Shown piece by piece: positions 32,601-45,219 of a DNA stretch of 64,000 nt. This DNA is from Marsupella aquatica (lineage: Eukaryota > Marchantiophyta), in the NCBI GenBank assembly GCA_973895155.1, contig OZ316897.1, positions 1,736,001 through 1,800,000 on the forward strand. The letters run 5' to 3'. The notes beneath the pieces were generated by a model. The model searched no databases. It saw only the letters and a list, made by a program, of their open reading frames with translations, and had not been told where the DNA came from. The stretch's first letter is position 1; each line of letters begins with the position of its first letter. The position numbers and the translations under genes were made by a program.

Positions 32601-34684
32601 CATCCGTGTTTATCAAAGTCGCTCGAGGCATCTTGTGAACGTCTGAGATGCTATGGGGGTTCAGCGAAATACAGTGAGACAACAAGACACGCAAAACCAA
32701 AACTATCGATAGAGTCAGTAAAACGGCCATATTTCGTACTATTCCTTCGTACTGTAACGTACGTCAATCCCGCCCATTTGTTGTTCGCAGTAAATTAGCG
32801 CGAAAGCACCGTCAGTCAACTTTATCCGTCCATCTGGGGAATCGACAGTCCAGGTTAGAAGATGCCGAGCCTATAAATATTATCCACTGCACGTAACAAA
32901 ATTAATGGGAATGGAATGTACTGAACGGACAACTGGCATTCATTTGCGTTTACTCAATATTCGATTTACACGCCATGTCACCTCAGTGGCTCAGTTGGCA
33001 CATTACTTGACATGTCAGCCGGGTGTTTTCTTTTTGGTGTTTTCTTTCAGCATATTCATTAGCTAGTGTCACTAGATTAATTTATCTGAGTCAAATTTCC
33101 CTACTGGAGATATGATAAACGGCAAATCCTGGCTACTAGAGTCGTCGACTAAGTTGGAAACTCATTGATCTAGGACTAAAGGCCGAAATTGGTACTTGTC
33201 ATTAAGGTGGAACTTGGCAAATTTCTGACCCTAGCAAAAAATCTGGTCCCTGTCTTTTGAATGAAAGTGGCAGGGTATTTCTAAAAGTCTGGAGCAAATA
33301 GTTGTTATGGTGACAGTCCATTGCTTTCCCTGAGGTTAGGGCGATACCCACTTATAACTTTGGTTCTCCTGTAAACTACTCTACATAACCCATAAGAATC
33401 ATCTTTGTATAGTCATGTATGCAAAGAGCATATGTATTTTGGGGATTTTTTGAAATTCAATGTCATCCCATTAGTTCACCATAGAGTGCAATCCAGATCT
33501 CACCCTGATATTGCACCAAAAATTGCATCTAAAAATATTTGATGTCTTAAAGAATTCATCAAATATTGTTTTGATGATAAGAGGATCCTATGATTGGCAA
33601 GTAACCCAAAGAACCTCCAGGGTAGGTCTAATATTCTGCCGCAATGCAGGACATTGGTCTGTTAGGGACAGGGCTCATTTTCTATTGGCATTATTGTTGT
33701 ATTAAATAATGACAGCCTGCAGGGAAGGGAGTACTAGGCTAGAACCTTGCAACCAAAAAGGGGCAGAAAAGCTGATCCACAATAACCAAGTAGCTTTTCT
33801 GAGCATTCTAGGAGCAAGTTCACGTTTGAATCCCAACTCCTACCGTTGTTACATTACATTTATATATATTTATATTACATTGCGGTGGTGTGGCAAACTG
33901 TCTGAAATGACAATCACCTCCAAAAATGGTTATGCACTGAACCATAATTCATGCATAATTCATGTAAGGAAGAAATGTTATCGGTGTGTAACCTTTTTTA
34001 CTAGATGCTGCCAATTCCATAACCTTGTGCCCAAAAAGTCTAACCTAGTAATCTTTTTGCCGGACATGTATTGCGTTATAATAATGATTGTTTGGTTGGG
34101 GTTCTAGTCTGAAACCTGTTCTCACAAAGCTCTCAAATCCTTGATAAGCCACCTGGTAACATTTATTCCACTGTCAGCATGTCCTCATTTTCTGGTCACA
34201 TGCTAATAACCTGCTAATAACCCAGACCAAATTTACTCATTTTCTGCTCACATGCTAATAACCCCAGACCAAAACGTCATTATCCCCAATACATAATCCA
34301 TACCACATTTATGATGTGAGAATTTGGCCAATAAGGTGAAAATAAACGATATGATGCAAATCAACCATTTCTGCCACAGAAGCATATAGACCTTTATTAC
34401 GGTGGCTGTTTTTTGAATTGCTGGAATATTCGCACAAAGACTATGGAGTATGGCTTACACTAGTGAAATGGCGAGCCCGTGACTGTAAGCAGTAAGACCG
34501 TGATGAGCGGGTCAGTGGGCCACTCGGTCGGCTCTTTGCCTCTTTCACTCTTTTCCGTCCGCCATTTTCTGATTCGCCCTTGAGCTCTGTTTTCTACCCT
34601 TCGTCCTCATCACCGATCTCCCGCTCTTTATGCTCAGCGCCCTTCCGCTCTCCTCTTCAAATCGTCAGCCACCATCGCTCACGT
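29699..34684. other. Long AT-rich intergenic stretch
   Basis: No recognisable gene on either strand; open frames are short and compositionally biased. Small tandem duplications occur at 29781-29856 (44-bp unit), 30195-30320 (66-bp unit, ATAATCTATT(G/T)CCCGGAAACT) and 30314-30495 (104-bp unit). A CAA-rich tract spans 30900-31160. The last few hundred bases before 34685 probably include the promoter of the CKS gene; no TATA box is obvious. Confidence 0.4.
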
Positions 34685-35260
34685 TTCTTCAGGAGCTCGG
34701 TCTCTCTCGACCCACCTTCACATTTTCTTCGGGCCATTGATCTGTCCCTCGATCCTCTTCAGGTGCTCAGTGCCTCCTTCATCGCCTTCGCAGCTTCGAC
34801 ACCACGTCTTCGAATTTGCTTCAGGCGTTCAGTCTCGCTCGAACGCACACCTTTACACTTTCTTCAGGTGTTCGGTCTCTCTCGACGCACGTTCACATCT
34901 TCTTCAGGCGATCCGTCAATCGACTTTCTTCAGGTGCTCAGTGCCTCCTTCGTCGCCTTCCCATCTTCGACACCACGTCCTCTCGTTTTGTTGAGGTGTT
35001 CAGTCTCTCTCGACGCACCTTCACATCTGGTTTGGGCGTTGGATCTCTCCCTCGATCTTGTTCGGGTGTTCAGTGCCTCTTTTCTCGCCTTCACACCTTC
35101 TTCAGGTGTTCGATCTCTCCGTCGAAGTTCTTCGGGTGTTGAGTGCCTCCCTCGACGCCTTCTCATCTTCGGTTCGCCAGCCTATCTGTCGACGCCTTTC
35201 AATCTTCTTCGGGTGTTCAGCGTCTCTCTCGACGCCTTCACATTCCTTCAGGTGCGTGGC
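34685..35260 (+). repeat. Irregular TC-rich minisatellite in the CKS leader region
   Basis: About a dozen imperfect units of 40-60 bp built on CTTCAGGTGTTCAGTCTCTCTCGACGCACCTT-like sequence, alternating with GTGCTCAGTGCCTCC variants. All three plus-strand frames stay largely open, producing a 232-codon ORF (34580-35278) and others that are by-products of the repeat. It ends about 370 bases before the CKS ATG, so it lies in the promoter, the 5' untranslated region or a leader intron. Confidence 0.8.
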
Positions 35261-35628
35261 TTGGTGTTCAGTTCTTAGTGAGTTCTTTTCGCTTGAGCTA
35301 CCGAGGTCTCTAAATCTTCACTACATCTTGTCTCTTTGAATATCCCTTTAGGCTCTTTTCGCTTGTGGTCTTCAGGCTTGGGTTTTATACCCACGTCATG
35401 TGGTGGACAAGTCTTGACGAGGCCCCTTACTGTTCTGCTTTTCAGGCTCTGGAGCATAAGTGTGTTCTGCATTGCCGGTACACGGATCATTGTCCGGATT
35501 CGGGGTCTGGATTGTCTGAGACCTGGTGGAGCTTCGTTGTCTGGGATCAAGTTTGGATACATTGATTCAGAAGTTACTCATCGATCGGCAGGCGCGACCA
35601 AGGGAACTCGTCTAAAAGCTAGGGAACG

Positions 35629-35946
35629 ATGCCTTCGATCCAGTACTCCGAGAAGTATTTCGATGACACTTATGAATACAGGCATGTCGTTCTCCCGCCA
35701 GAAGTGGCGCAACTGCTTCCGAAAGATCGTTTGCTCTCGGAGACCGAGTGGCGAGGCATTGGGGTACAACAATCCAGGGGCTGGATCCACTACGCTATTC
35801 ACCGGCCAGAACCGCACATCATGCTCTTTCGCCGACCATTGAACTACGGGCAGCCGCAGCAGAATGGCGCCCAGCAGCCTCAGCAGCAGCAGCAGCAAAA
35901 CGGGCAAGGTCCGGTTTTCCAACAACCAGTGGGTCTTAAAGCGTGA
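35629..35946 (+). CDS. CKS1: Cyclin-dependent kinase regulatory subunit (CKS)
   Basis: 105 residues, single exon. The fold-defining residues are all present: IQYSEKY at the start, [13 protein letters not shown] at 15-27, a [12 protein letters not shown] block at 41-52 and [16 protein letters not shown] at 58-73, including the HxPEPH hinge that controls domain swapping. CKS binds CDK-cyclin complexes and directs them to phosphorylated substrates, driving G1/S and G2/M progression in the nucleus. The 32-residue tail beyond the core is Gln-rich (a CAG/CAA run at 35878-35900), as in plant CKS1. The ATG at 35629 gives the canonical MPxIQYSEKY start. Family members in seed plants often carry an intron; here none interrupts the frame. 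Confidence 0.95.
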   Translation: MPSIQYSEKYFDDTYEYRHVVLPPEVAQLLPKDRLLSETEWRGIGVQQSRGWIHYAIHRPEPHIMLFRRPLNYGQPQQNGAQQPQQQQQQNGQGPVFQQPVGLKA

Positions 35947-37315
35947 TGCCCTTGTTGGATACATTCTAAGTGTGTTGGTAATATCATTCGTAAGACCATA
36001 CACTGTTGTACATATAAGTCAGACGTCGGACAGCACTGTCAATGAGTTAGGTTTAGGTGATTACAAAACACCAGCATAATTATGCTATGTAAGGGCTGTA
36101 TACCGAAAGCTCAAAGTAGACGATCCGCAATTAGTTACTCTCGTGTAACAGCCTTCATTGATCTAACACGCTTGCTGGAATTCCGACAAATTTTGACATC
36201 CGACTCTTGGCTTCAACAGTTTGAAGATGTAACGTAAAGTGTCTCAGTGTTGAGGAGTCTGTTCAACATGTGAATGTGATCCGGGAGGTTAAGTTGCCAT
36301 TCTACAACAGGACACAGCTCGCACCGCTAAGGGAAGAGCTTGCCCTGAGGACCCTAGCCGTTCTCCAACGGTAATAATAAATAAAGCTTTCGGGTACATA
36401 GTATTGTGTTCCTCAGATTCATACAGTATCGTACACCATGCGGTTTGTTTTGCAAAGGAACAGTGTCGAAAACCTGTGTGCACTCTGAGTCAAGAGGTAT
36501 ACATGGTGGATTCATAGAGATAGACTCCGAGATTCCCAACTAAGATACTCCGGCGTCAACTATATCCATCTAGTGAATTTCCAATAACTTTTGGCTACAC
36601 CGGGCTGTCTCCGAGGTACAGAGTATTTAAAAGCTACGACTCTGTAATCCAAATGTAGTCGCGTAAGCCCAATTCTTGCGATCTGTTTTGTCACTCCATC
36701 CAGCACCTTTCGCAAAACACCCTGGGTGGCTACTTAGGGTGATTGCACTATCCCTGACTATTTTATGGCAATGTTTAAGCTACGGTGTCTCCTGGATTAA
36801 CCGTCAGGTTCTCGCATGTTTTCAATTGAATAATAGACCGGAAATCGACTTAGTGATTACTCTCCTGGCTATTTTCGTTAAGCCGACTATAATAAGAAGC
36901 AGGGCCTGAACATTTATGGGAATGCTATTTTGTACATTGCCAGTCATGTTTCCCCGTCTCCCGTCCAGCTGGTCGAATGACTTGGATAGCCTCACAGTGA
37001 GAGGCCACTACCACTGTTGGTAAGTCACGATAGGCTCTCGAGCAGGAGCGATGCAAGATGTAAATCAGCTCAGACAACTTTCACTCTGCTGTCTACTTGC
37101 TCTCTCTGTCTCTCTCTCTGAAACATGAAGTCTTTCGTTCGGCAGCTTTTTCTTCCCGTCACAGATCACTCTCTTTGGGTAGGAGGAAAAATAATTGCTT
37201 GAGGAATCGTTCCGAACTCACCAACACCTCCAACCTCCCTCTGCCGTCTATGCTGTAAAGCCGTCTCACAAGTATAAAGTCGCTCTTTCTGGCACTTGAA
37301 GAGAAATTGAGGCGA
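35947..37315. other. Intergenic stretch after CKS
   Basis: No gene recognised. The first ~200 bases are likely the CKS 3' untranslated region. A CT-rich run (CTCTCTCTGTCTCTCTCTCTG) lies at 37101-37121 just before the minisatellites. Confidence 0.4.
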
Positions 37316-37714
37316 GAGAGATATACTTGATGGACCCCGAGATTGAAAAGTAGTACTTGATGGACCCCATGATGCCCCATGAGATTTTGGGTATGTTGAT
37401 TTAAGGTACAGCAATGATCTAGATCATGGAAGGGATCCATCAAGGAGAGATATACTTGAGGGGCCCCTAGATTGAAAAGCAGTACTTGATGGACCCCTTG
37501 ATGGACCCCATGATGCCCCATGAGATTTTGGGTATTTGGATTTAAGGTCCATCAATGGTCTAGATCATGGAAGGGATCCATCAAGGAGAGATATACTTGA
37601 GGGACCCCTAGATTGAAAAGTAGTACTCGATGGACCCCATGATGCCGCATGATATTTTGGGTATGTTGATTTAAGGTCCATCGATGGTCTAGATCATGCA
37701 AGGGATCCATCAAG
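37316..37714. repeat. Three-copy ~130-141-bp tandem repeat
   Basis: Units begin GAGAGATATACTTGA at 37316, 37445 and 37586, and end CATGGAAGGGATCCATCAAG (CATGCA in the last). The second unit has a ~12-bp internal duplication (TTGATGGACCCC). TTGATGGACCCCATGATGCC recurs in each unit. The minus-strand ORFs here (37159-37521, 37552-37743) are repeat products. Confidence 0.9.
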
Positions 37715-37854
37715 TAATACTTTTTATTTTGGAGGTCCATCAAATATATCTATCACAATGCAAACATGGAGAGTCCGACGGATGGATGGACTGTAAGAGA
37801 TGGGTGTTTCGATAGAATCATCCAGTCTTGTATGCTCGCATGGAGGACTTGGAA

Positions 37855-38075
37855 TTTGGGCGAGGGAATGATCTTGGCCAGTAGTAATGCAACTTGGCAT
37901 TATTGGAGAGGACTTGATCTTGGCCATCTCTATAATGCAACTGGGAATTATTGGAGAGGACTTGAGGGGTGAGGGAACGATCTTGGATTGGCCACAGTTA
38001 TGCAACTTGGCATTATTGAAGAGGACTTGAGGGATGAGGGAATGATCTTGGCCATAATCATGCAAGTTGGAATTA
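37855..38075. repeat. Four-copy ~65-bp tandem repeat
   Basis: Units built on GAATGATCTTGGCCA..ATGCAACTTGG(C/A)ATTATTG(G/A)AGAGGACTTGA, starting near 37866, 37918, 37976 and 38040. Unit length varies with small indels. This explains the 149-codon minus-strand frame at 37724-38173. Unrelated in sequence to the 130-bp repeat just before it. Confidence 0.85.
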
Positions 38076-41000
38076 TTGAAGCTAGTGTTTATACAAGGGT
38101 GTCCTCCTTTTACATACAGGGAATCTGGAATGCACTTTCTAAGGCACAAGAACACTTCAGAGGGCCACAGCACCTCTCTATGAGGATGAACCTTTTTTTT
38201 CTAAATAGAGTGTCATCATAATATCATTTTGAGTTCCTTATTATACCTTGGATTTAGTGTATTGCAAAATGAAGAGTCATTTTCACTGCTATTTGAACAT
38301 TAATGGTGACCCTATATATTATTTTATATGAAGTTATAAAAATTCATTTGGTCAAATCAGTTTGTACTACTTCAAGGAAATCAGCCTTGTACACCACATC
38401 GTAGGGTGTGGAAATTCAATGGAAGCCATGTTTCATGAAAGGCGTTTCCATGTTCCATACTAGACACTCCACATCTGTAAGAAAACCCACTGTTCTATAT
38501 TTACCTCATGACCATTCTCAAAAGCAGTTTGGGTTGAAAGGCTTTCACATGCCCCCTACCTGTTGTACACCTTTATGGGCATTTGCAGGCCACCCTGATG
38601 TTTGCAGTCTCTTTGAATGGAATTAAGTTGGGTGTTCGATGCAAAAAAAAATGTCTTATGTTGTGTGTGCAAGTGCCCTGGGTGGAGCAGGTAGTTTTCC
38701 ACCCGTTGATGCTTGGCTCTTGAGTGCTCATTGACTCTTGGCCATGGACAAGGAGGAGCTTTCAGATGCCGGTGGGGCACTTGCATCTCTCTGTGATGCG
38801 GTGGCAGCCATTTATGGAGACCCTCAACACTATGGAGCAGCTCATGATCTACCCCACCAGCTGTGGAAGTGTTTGAATCCATTCACCCTATTTTTTACCA
38901 TTTCCTCAGTGCCTATGCAGTTTTTGGTGTAGAATGACAACCTAGTACATGCTTTTGGTCCTCATGGGCTTCTTTTGGCATCAAGTGTCAGTTGCTCTTC
39001 AAAGGGCTCAGACATTCACTATCTGGCAGATGATGTTAGTTTAGGGCATCTAGTCAAATCCCTCTTGGCAACCCCAACTGTAAAATCTCGGGTCCATTGC
39101 CCGAGCTATAAGTCCATAAGACCCCTAGTCAGCCATTATTCCTCAGCCACCATGAATTTTCCCACGTCACACCCAGTCTGCCTATCAAAGGTGACTGGCA
39201 GGACGTTAGCTTAGGAGAGGTTTACTCATGAATTTAAAAAGTTGCTTCCAGGAATGCTTGATACCAGAGTACCCTCTTCTCTGAAGTGATTACTACCCCT
39301 GCGTTTTAAGAGAACCTGATATCTGAACAAAAGACCCCTACCTATTGACCCAGTCTAAATCCTGAAGTTTTTAAGAACCAGATGTTCACGTAGAGCTCTC
39401 AAGCAGTTACATAATACGGGTAACGGTCAGGTGTCTTTTAGACGATAGAGATATACAATATATCCCTAAACAAGAAGTGCATTGATCATGGTTACAACCA
39501 TAGCCCAGCAATGAGGTACGTCTTGTGGTAAAACTGCAAATTGCGGAAAATCACACTGCTTAGTGGGCATCCAAATCCTCTGGAGAAGGGCTCTCACGTT
39601 TACGTAAGAGCTCCAGATGACTCCATATTCATCCTAACGCCATCTGTGGATGGAGCTTTGGTTTACGCCTGCCACTCTAGGGTCCTTTGGCTGGCACTCT
39701 CCAAAGACGACACTAGATGAACAGACTTCTCAACCTTCCAATTGTTACTTGAACAAAGAAATCATCCGAAGCTGGGCACATGGTTTTTTTGAGAACTACA
39801 CCAGTGACAAGGCGCCAAATGAAACAGCTAGCCGACAGTAATACTCCATTCGGTTGTGAAGTCTTCAGAGGCGAAAACACAAATCAACATCCAAGAGGCA
39901 CCATCATGTGAACCCTTGTCACCACCTAGCCATTGTCATACCAGTAATAACAACTAGAGTTCCACATGATACAAAAAAATCCCATAACTAAGGTGAAAAG
40001 ATTTGCATTCAAAATTTGGCACAGGCGATCAAATGGCGACTACCAAGCTTAGCCACGCCACCAGAGACGTACAAGAAAGACAAATTCGTGGCAACCATGT
40101 TTCGTTTTTGAAGAAGAGGGACACGTTTGGATTTGTACTCCCTTGTGGAGAGATCTGTGACCCAAGTTTTCATCCCCAGGATTAGATTCCGGTTCTGGTG
40201 AACAAAGCACTCGCGCACAATTCAGATTACGTGCCTCTTTCGAGGCCTGGGATGGCAGAAGCAAGCAAACTACGAACTCAGGACCTATCCAGACGCATCC
40301 AATGACATGCGCAAAACTACACGATAAGCTCAAAAGGCTTCAGCTGTAGTCCACCCTCCCTTACACCACGGGTGCTACTTGACAAAGTCCCCACCAAACC
40401 CATATAGGTTCTATGCCTCTAGTTTGACTAAGAGGACACGAGAGAAGCCTGCCTTTGGTAATGCCATGCTGTGGAGTCAATTACCAGCGGGCTGAAAGCA
40501 GAATATGTCAACACTTATCTTAACAACACTTCGCACTAAATCCCGGAAATGTGTTAATGTTCGAGGGAGCAGAAACAGGTCTTCTCTTTCTGAGCTAACA
40601 GGGCTGGTTATTACAGAACCGCTCGTAGTGCTAATTTTTCAAAAGTCCACCCGTTTGGTGGTTATCGCAGAAGTCCACAGCCTCGTCTCTTGTCTTCGAT
40701 GACGATGCCCACAAGGCCAATGTAGGACCACTCTTCTGAGGAATTCCCAGAATAACGTCTGCCAACGTTGGTGTCAGCGAGGCACGCCCTTCCCCCTCTG
40801 AGATATTTCTCACTTCACAAAGCTAATCTGGAACAACTTCTACAACACTTATTCCTTAAAGCACGGAAAGCACAAGGAAGCCTTTCTGAATTCAGAACCT
40901 AGAACAGGGAATGGCTAGTGGCTACACACTATTATAAAGCTGAATTGGCTGCTGGAGAAGAATATCTGACAAATGTACCTCCGTTGTCCGAATTGCCCTC

Positions 41001-41082
41001 AGCTAAACCTAGGCGTAGCCAATCCAAGACAACTCATGCATTTGACCCCTTTCATCGAGGACTACTTTTACGGCCCAATCTG
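38076..41082. other. Intergenic stretch with one possible small ORF
   Basis: No recognised gene. At 38744-38932 a plus-strand frame begins MDKEELSDAGGALASLCDAV and is balanced in codon usage for its first ~45 residues, then turns hydrophobic and stops. It resembles no family I know and may be a repeat-derived fragment. The last few hundred bases are probably the 3' untranslated region of the minus-strand TMEM115-like gene. Confidence 0.3.
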
Positions 41083-42009
41083 TTAGACCTCCTCTTTAGG
41101 TTTGGTGTTGGAAGACACAATGAGCCTCTCTTCTAATGCACGAGCACCACGCTCCCTTCTTCTGGCGGCCTCAGCTGAATCAGAACCCGGAAGAGGATTT
41201 CCTCCAAGCAACATATCTTCTGTTTCATCACTCCCCAATACGTGACCCCTCCGTCCACAGCAGAGCTTGTCAAACCATGTAGCTACTGGATTCACGACGG
41301 GCCACAAAACCTCCGGGAAAAAGGTCTGGAATGCAAACTCTCCGCTTGGATCCCCGGCCACGGTCGACTCGGATCTGCGCTGGAAATACCGCAAATAAAT
41401 CCAGCTCCCATATGTCCCAAACAAAAGAAAAGGAACGTGCACGATGGGATCCTCCAGGAAGATGCCCAGAAGAATTGCAACCACGACCGTGACCGCAGGC
41501 AGCCATTTTGCACGCAGCTTTCCAACTTTGATTGTCGATGCCAAGATATCATAGTCGGGAAAGATCTGCTTGACCGCGACGCAAAACCCAGCCAGCACGC
41601 CATGAAGCCCTGCAATTGGGGTGTAGAGCAAGTCCTCATCCCCAATCACGTAGTACAGAACGATGGCCACAATAAACGTGCCGACGGAGGAGAACAGATT
41701 GACAACAAGGATGAACTTGAAGAACTCCTTCGGTCCCCAGACGGGCTCGAACAACCGGCCGAAGAACAACAATCCTGACAAGCTCACTGACAGTCCTACT
41801 ACTGTGGGCTCGAAGAAGCCTGCTGTGATCAAATTCCATGTGAAGGGGATTGTTTTCCCCGGCACGAGAGCGAGGTAGTCCACAGGCGTCCTGAAGATCT
41901 GTTGCAGGATGAAGCCGACAGAGATGATGGTCACCAGCGCCTTCGATGGCTTCAGTAATGCCGATGCTCCTCCTCCTCCCCCTGGCGCGGCTGGCGCAGG
42001 GGCACTCAT
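41083..42009 (-). CDS. RBL19: TMEM115/RBL19-type Golgi membrane protein
   Basis: 308 residues on the minus strand, one exon. A rhomboid-related, non-protease family (formerly DUF1751). Residues 24-39 form the first hydrophobic segment. TIPFTWNLITAGFFE (53-67), LFEPVWGPKEFFKF (86-99) and AGLHGVLAGFCVAVKQIFPD (133-152) are the family blocks, with further membrane segments at about 69-85, 100-122, 171-185 and 192-208. The soluble tail has FAFQTFFPEVLWPV (226-239) and the plant-specific GSDSAEAARRRERGARALEE (275-294). The catalytic Ser/His of active rhomboids are not in place. Animal TMEM115 binds the COG complex and supports Golgi-to-ER retrograde transport; the plant protein is presumed similar. 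The Gly/Pro/Ala-rich first 16 residues are variable in the family. The lack of introns is unusual against seed-plant relatives. Confidence 0.93.
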   Translation of the reverse strand: MSAPAPAAPGGGGGASALLKPSKALVTIISVGFILQQIFRTPVDYLALVPGKTIPFTWNLITAGFFEPTVVGLSVSLSGLLFFGRLFEPVWGPKEFFKFILVVNLFSSVGTFIVAIVLYYVIGDEDLLYTPIAGLHGVLAGFCVAVKQIFPDYDILASTIKVGKLRAKWLPAVTVVVAILLGIFLEDPIVHVPFLLFGTYGSWIYLRYFQRRSESTVAGDPSGEFAFQTFFPEVLWPVVNPVATWFDKLCCGRRGHVLGSDETEDMLLGGNPLPGSDSAEAARRRERGARALEERLIVSSNTKPKEEV

Positions 42010-45000
42010 TTTCGCGAGATCTTTTTGTTCACTTGATTCTGCTTATTCCAAAAGTCTCCTTCAAAGACTGACTTCCCCTACTCACCGAATCTCCTTCTTC
42101 CCAGACTTTCTCTCCCTCGCGGAGTTACACGAAGGGCCTTCTCGCAGCAGAGTATTTCCACCTGAACAAATGGTAGCCATTAAGACGACAATCTCAATGA
42201 GAACTGGACCTGCTGGGCTAATTAAGAATCCTCTCAAAGCATTCCATTTCTACCTGATACAATGATAGAGCCACGAAGACGGCTATCTAAATAAAAGGAC
42301 CTGTTGGCTAACTAGCGACCCTCTGAAAGGCCCTGTGTCTCTATCTCAGCAATTGGCAGCTAATGAAAAAGAAATCAGTGGTCTTGCAAGAGGTCCTGCA
42401 CCCAGAAAGCAGTAATAGTTTTCATGTGCCACAAAGAAGAGAACGGAATGCAGACAAGCAACACATGTACGCAGCTGAAGGAACGCAGACGAGATAGATA
42501 CCAAACGGCGAGGGGGAGAGCGAAGAATGTGATTAATATAGTCTCATCAAAGACACTGAGTATCTGATGCTATTTCTAGCCTCAAATGACCAAATACCTC
42601 CGTCAGACCGCATTAAACACACGACTCCCAGGTCTCCTTAGGACGTAGCAGACGACTCACTTTAAAATGTGTTCAATCTCCCTTCACGAGACCTTTAAAA
42701 GACATTAGGTTCGTTCAGTCGTTGGTCCTTCGTTCTTTGGAAAGCTAGCTTGCACCAACCAATTCCGTACGACCATTGTCTCTCTCCACAGGAAAGTAAA
42801 TCGAATTACCCATCAAGCATTGGGGAATCGCTCTGTCAGCTTCACTGACAACCCTAAAAGAGAGCCTTCCGAGGTCCGTTCCTAGGCCAAAAACATAGAC
42901 CTAAACCTCGCCTCAGATTTGCATCGCACAACAGGGCTGCAAACACAAACCTGGAGTGCGATCGAACTACACCCACCAACCGAACCAAATTATGCAGCAG
43001 CACCGCTTTTTACCGCGCACGGGCAACGCGTGTTTCCAAGTCCCAAAGATCCACTCCAAAAGAAACAGGCAGCGAGAAATTAGTCACCTGTGCGCAGCGC
43101 GATGAAGGAAACGAAAAATTGAGCAAGGAATAATAGTTCGATCGATGTCCTTGCGCTGCTGACAATGTCCCTTCCCTTCGACCTCCACGGACTCCTGTGC
43201 TCGATCTTTCTCCTCGGGCGGCCGAGCAGGCCAAGAAATGGAATGTGCGTTCAATTTCAAAACTCCTTCGAGGGAAAAGCGAACTGAAAGTTGGAAGCGT
43301 AAATTGGAAGCGTGCAGGAGCTCCGACCGGCCGGGCCGCTGGGTCGATCGATCGACCACTTCCGAAGCAAGAGAGTGCGAATTTCGTCGATGCTCACTCT
43401 AGTCTTTCTCGTCATCAATAAGATGAGATGAGATCCTCGAGCGAATCAAGTGCGAAGGGAACTGTGGAGCGACTCCTCCCGAAGAACCCGCAGGCGAATC
43501 CAGTACAATCGACGGACCACGCTTCTTCCGAGAAGTGAGGGAATCTCGTGAGCCGTTAGATGTTGTTGGACTGTGGTGGACGCATGTCGAGATCGGTTGG
43601 AGTACTGTGGTCCGCCGCGGTGATGCCAAGGAGGACTGCACACTGTTGTCAAGATTGTGATGATTGGTACTGTTTTTCCTTTGGCAGTTTGATTTATTTA
43701 TATTCTTTTGGGTGAAAATATCATCACTTGACACCTTTTTAATTTAATTATTCACGTTTAGCCTGAGTGTCGGTTCTTTGGACTTACTAGCCAGACTACC
43801 CCTTCCTTAAACATAAACAGAATTGAAAACAAAAACAAATTGAAGAAAATAAAAATCTATATTCTTTTTTGTTATCTTTGCACACCTATTTGTTTGTGCA
43901 CCTTTTAGATTTGTCTTATTGAGTCATCATACATTTTGTCCTTATTTGAGTTGCACTTACAAGTAGCTTCTGTTTGCTATTCTATAATAAGATACAGTGA
44001 CTAAAATAGCTGGCCCCTTCTGAGACTATTTTGGCTTATTCATTCAAGCCTGTTGCCTGTTTACCGTTTTGCATTCTATTGGAAAGTGTTTACCAATTCA
44101 CGTTCAATTGGTTTAGATTTTCTATGCAATTCATGCACTAAAAAAAAATACAGTGCTTCACTACTAGATTACAATAGATTCAATCAATGAACATCCCCAA
44201 TTTCAATAATTAGTTGTTAACCCTATAGTAAAGCTCAACAAACGTGGAAAATAAACTAATTAGTGGACACTTAGAACTCAACAAATGCCCAACTGATATG
44301 ATCACCCCGTACACCCCCCACCCCGACCTTCCACCCATTTTCTTTCTTTCTCCTTTCTCCTTTCAGTTCAATCTGTTTAAACTAATTGGTTTGATGAGGT
44401 CATCATAAAGTTTTGGCACATCCATTTCCTTTCAATATGTTTTAGCAAGTAGCTCGCCAAGCTGTAACGACAAAAAACTCTCAGCACAACCAGATTTGAG
44501 ACAACAAATTTTTAAGGCTATATAACTCTTTTGATGCATCTAATATGTTGACATACCCTAGAAGCACAGAAAGAATATCATTAAAACCCCAGAAGAATCA
44601 TTGACTAATTTCAAGTATGGCCGGTATATAGTGCACACCGTTTTGTCACTCATAATGACCAACATCTGACTCATCCCCAGTGACACGGACCTTTACTCAT
44701 AACTGTTGTAGACCATCATCCATGTGATGTCTCTTTCTTACCCAATGATCCATTGACTGCATCAATCAATCAGATCTAAGGGCTAGATATTGTCATTGTT
44801 ATTTTTTAGAGTAAGAAAATTAAATGTAAAGAAATAAATTATTTTTATTTGAAAATAAACAAAATGCTTATAGTAGGTTGCCTCCTCTCTTTGTTGTTTG
44901 GCATGTTTAATTTCCTTGAGTCCATACCATTCCTGGGTCTAACCATTTTTGTTGGTGTTGCAACAAGCACAAAGGGTTGTGTTTGCTTGTTACCACCAAC

Positions 45001-45219
45001 ATTGCCATTTGTGTTTGTGGCAAAAATTGATGAAAAGCACAACCACATGGTGGCAATGACAACCAATTGAAACAATAATGGACTTCTACAACCACAACAC
45101 AATTGCAATAACAACCTGAACAGAACAGAGTTGTGATGATAAGTCTGCAATGCACAAGAATAGCCTATCACCACAACAAGAGAGTCATACCCAGTCACAA
45201 CAACAACATAGTTGCAATG
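42010..45219. other. Upstream region of the TMEM115-like gene and intergenic DNA
   Basis: 42010-43740 is GC-balanced with pieces of open frame on both strands, consistent with leader and promoter of the minus-strand gene, but no domain is seen. 43740-45219 is AT-rich with nothing recognisable; CAA/TTG-rich low complexity begins near 44950. Confidence 0.4.

Noticed and set aside
32985-33030. A-box-like GTGGCTCAGTTGG
   Set aside because: No B box follows within 30-60 bases; not a tRNA or SINE on this evidence.
34580-35278. 232-codon Ser/Leu-rich plus-strand ORF
   Set aside because: Entirely a by-product of the TC-rich minisatellite; neighbouring frames are equally open and no domain is seen.
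37316-38075. CRISPR-like repeat array
   Set aside because: Units are directly adjacent with no unique spacers and the genome is eukaryotic; ordinary minisatellites.
41242-41778. 178-codon plus-strand ORF
   Set aside because: Antisense shadow of the TMEM115-like gene, whose protein matches the family along its whole length.
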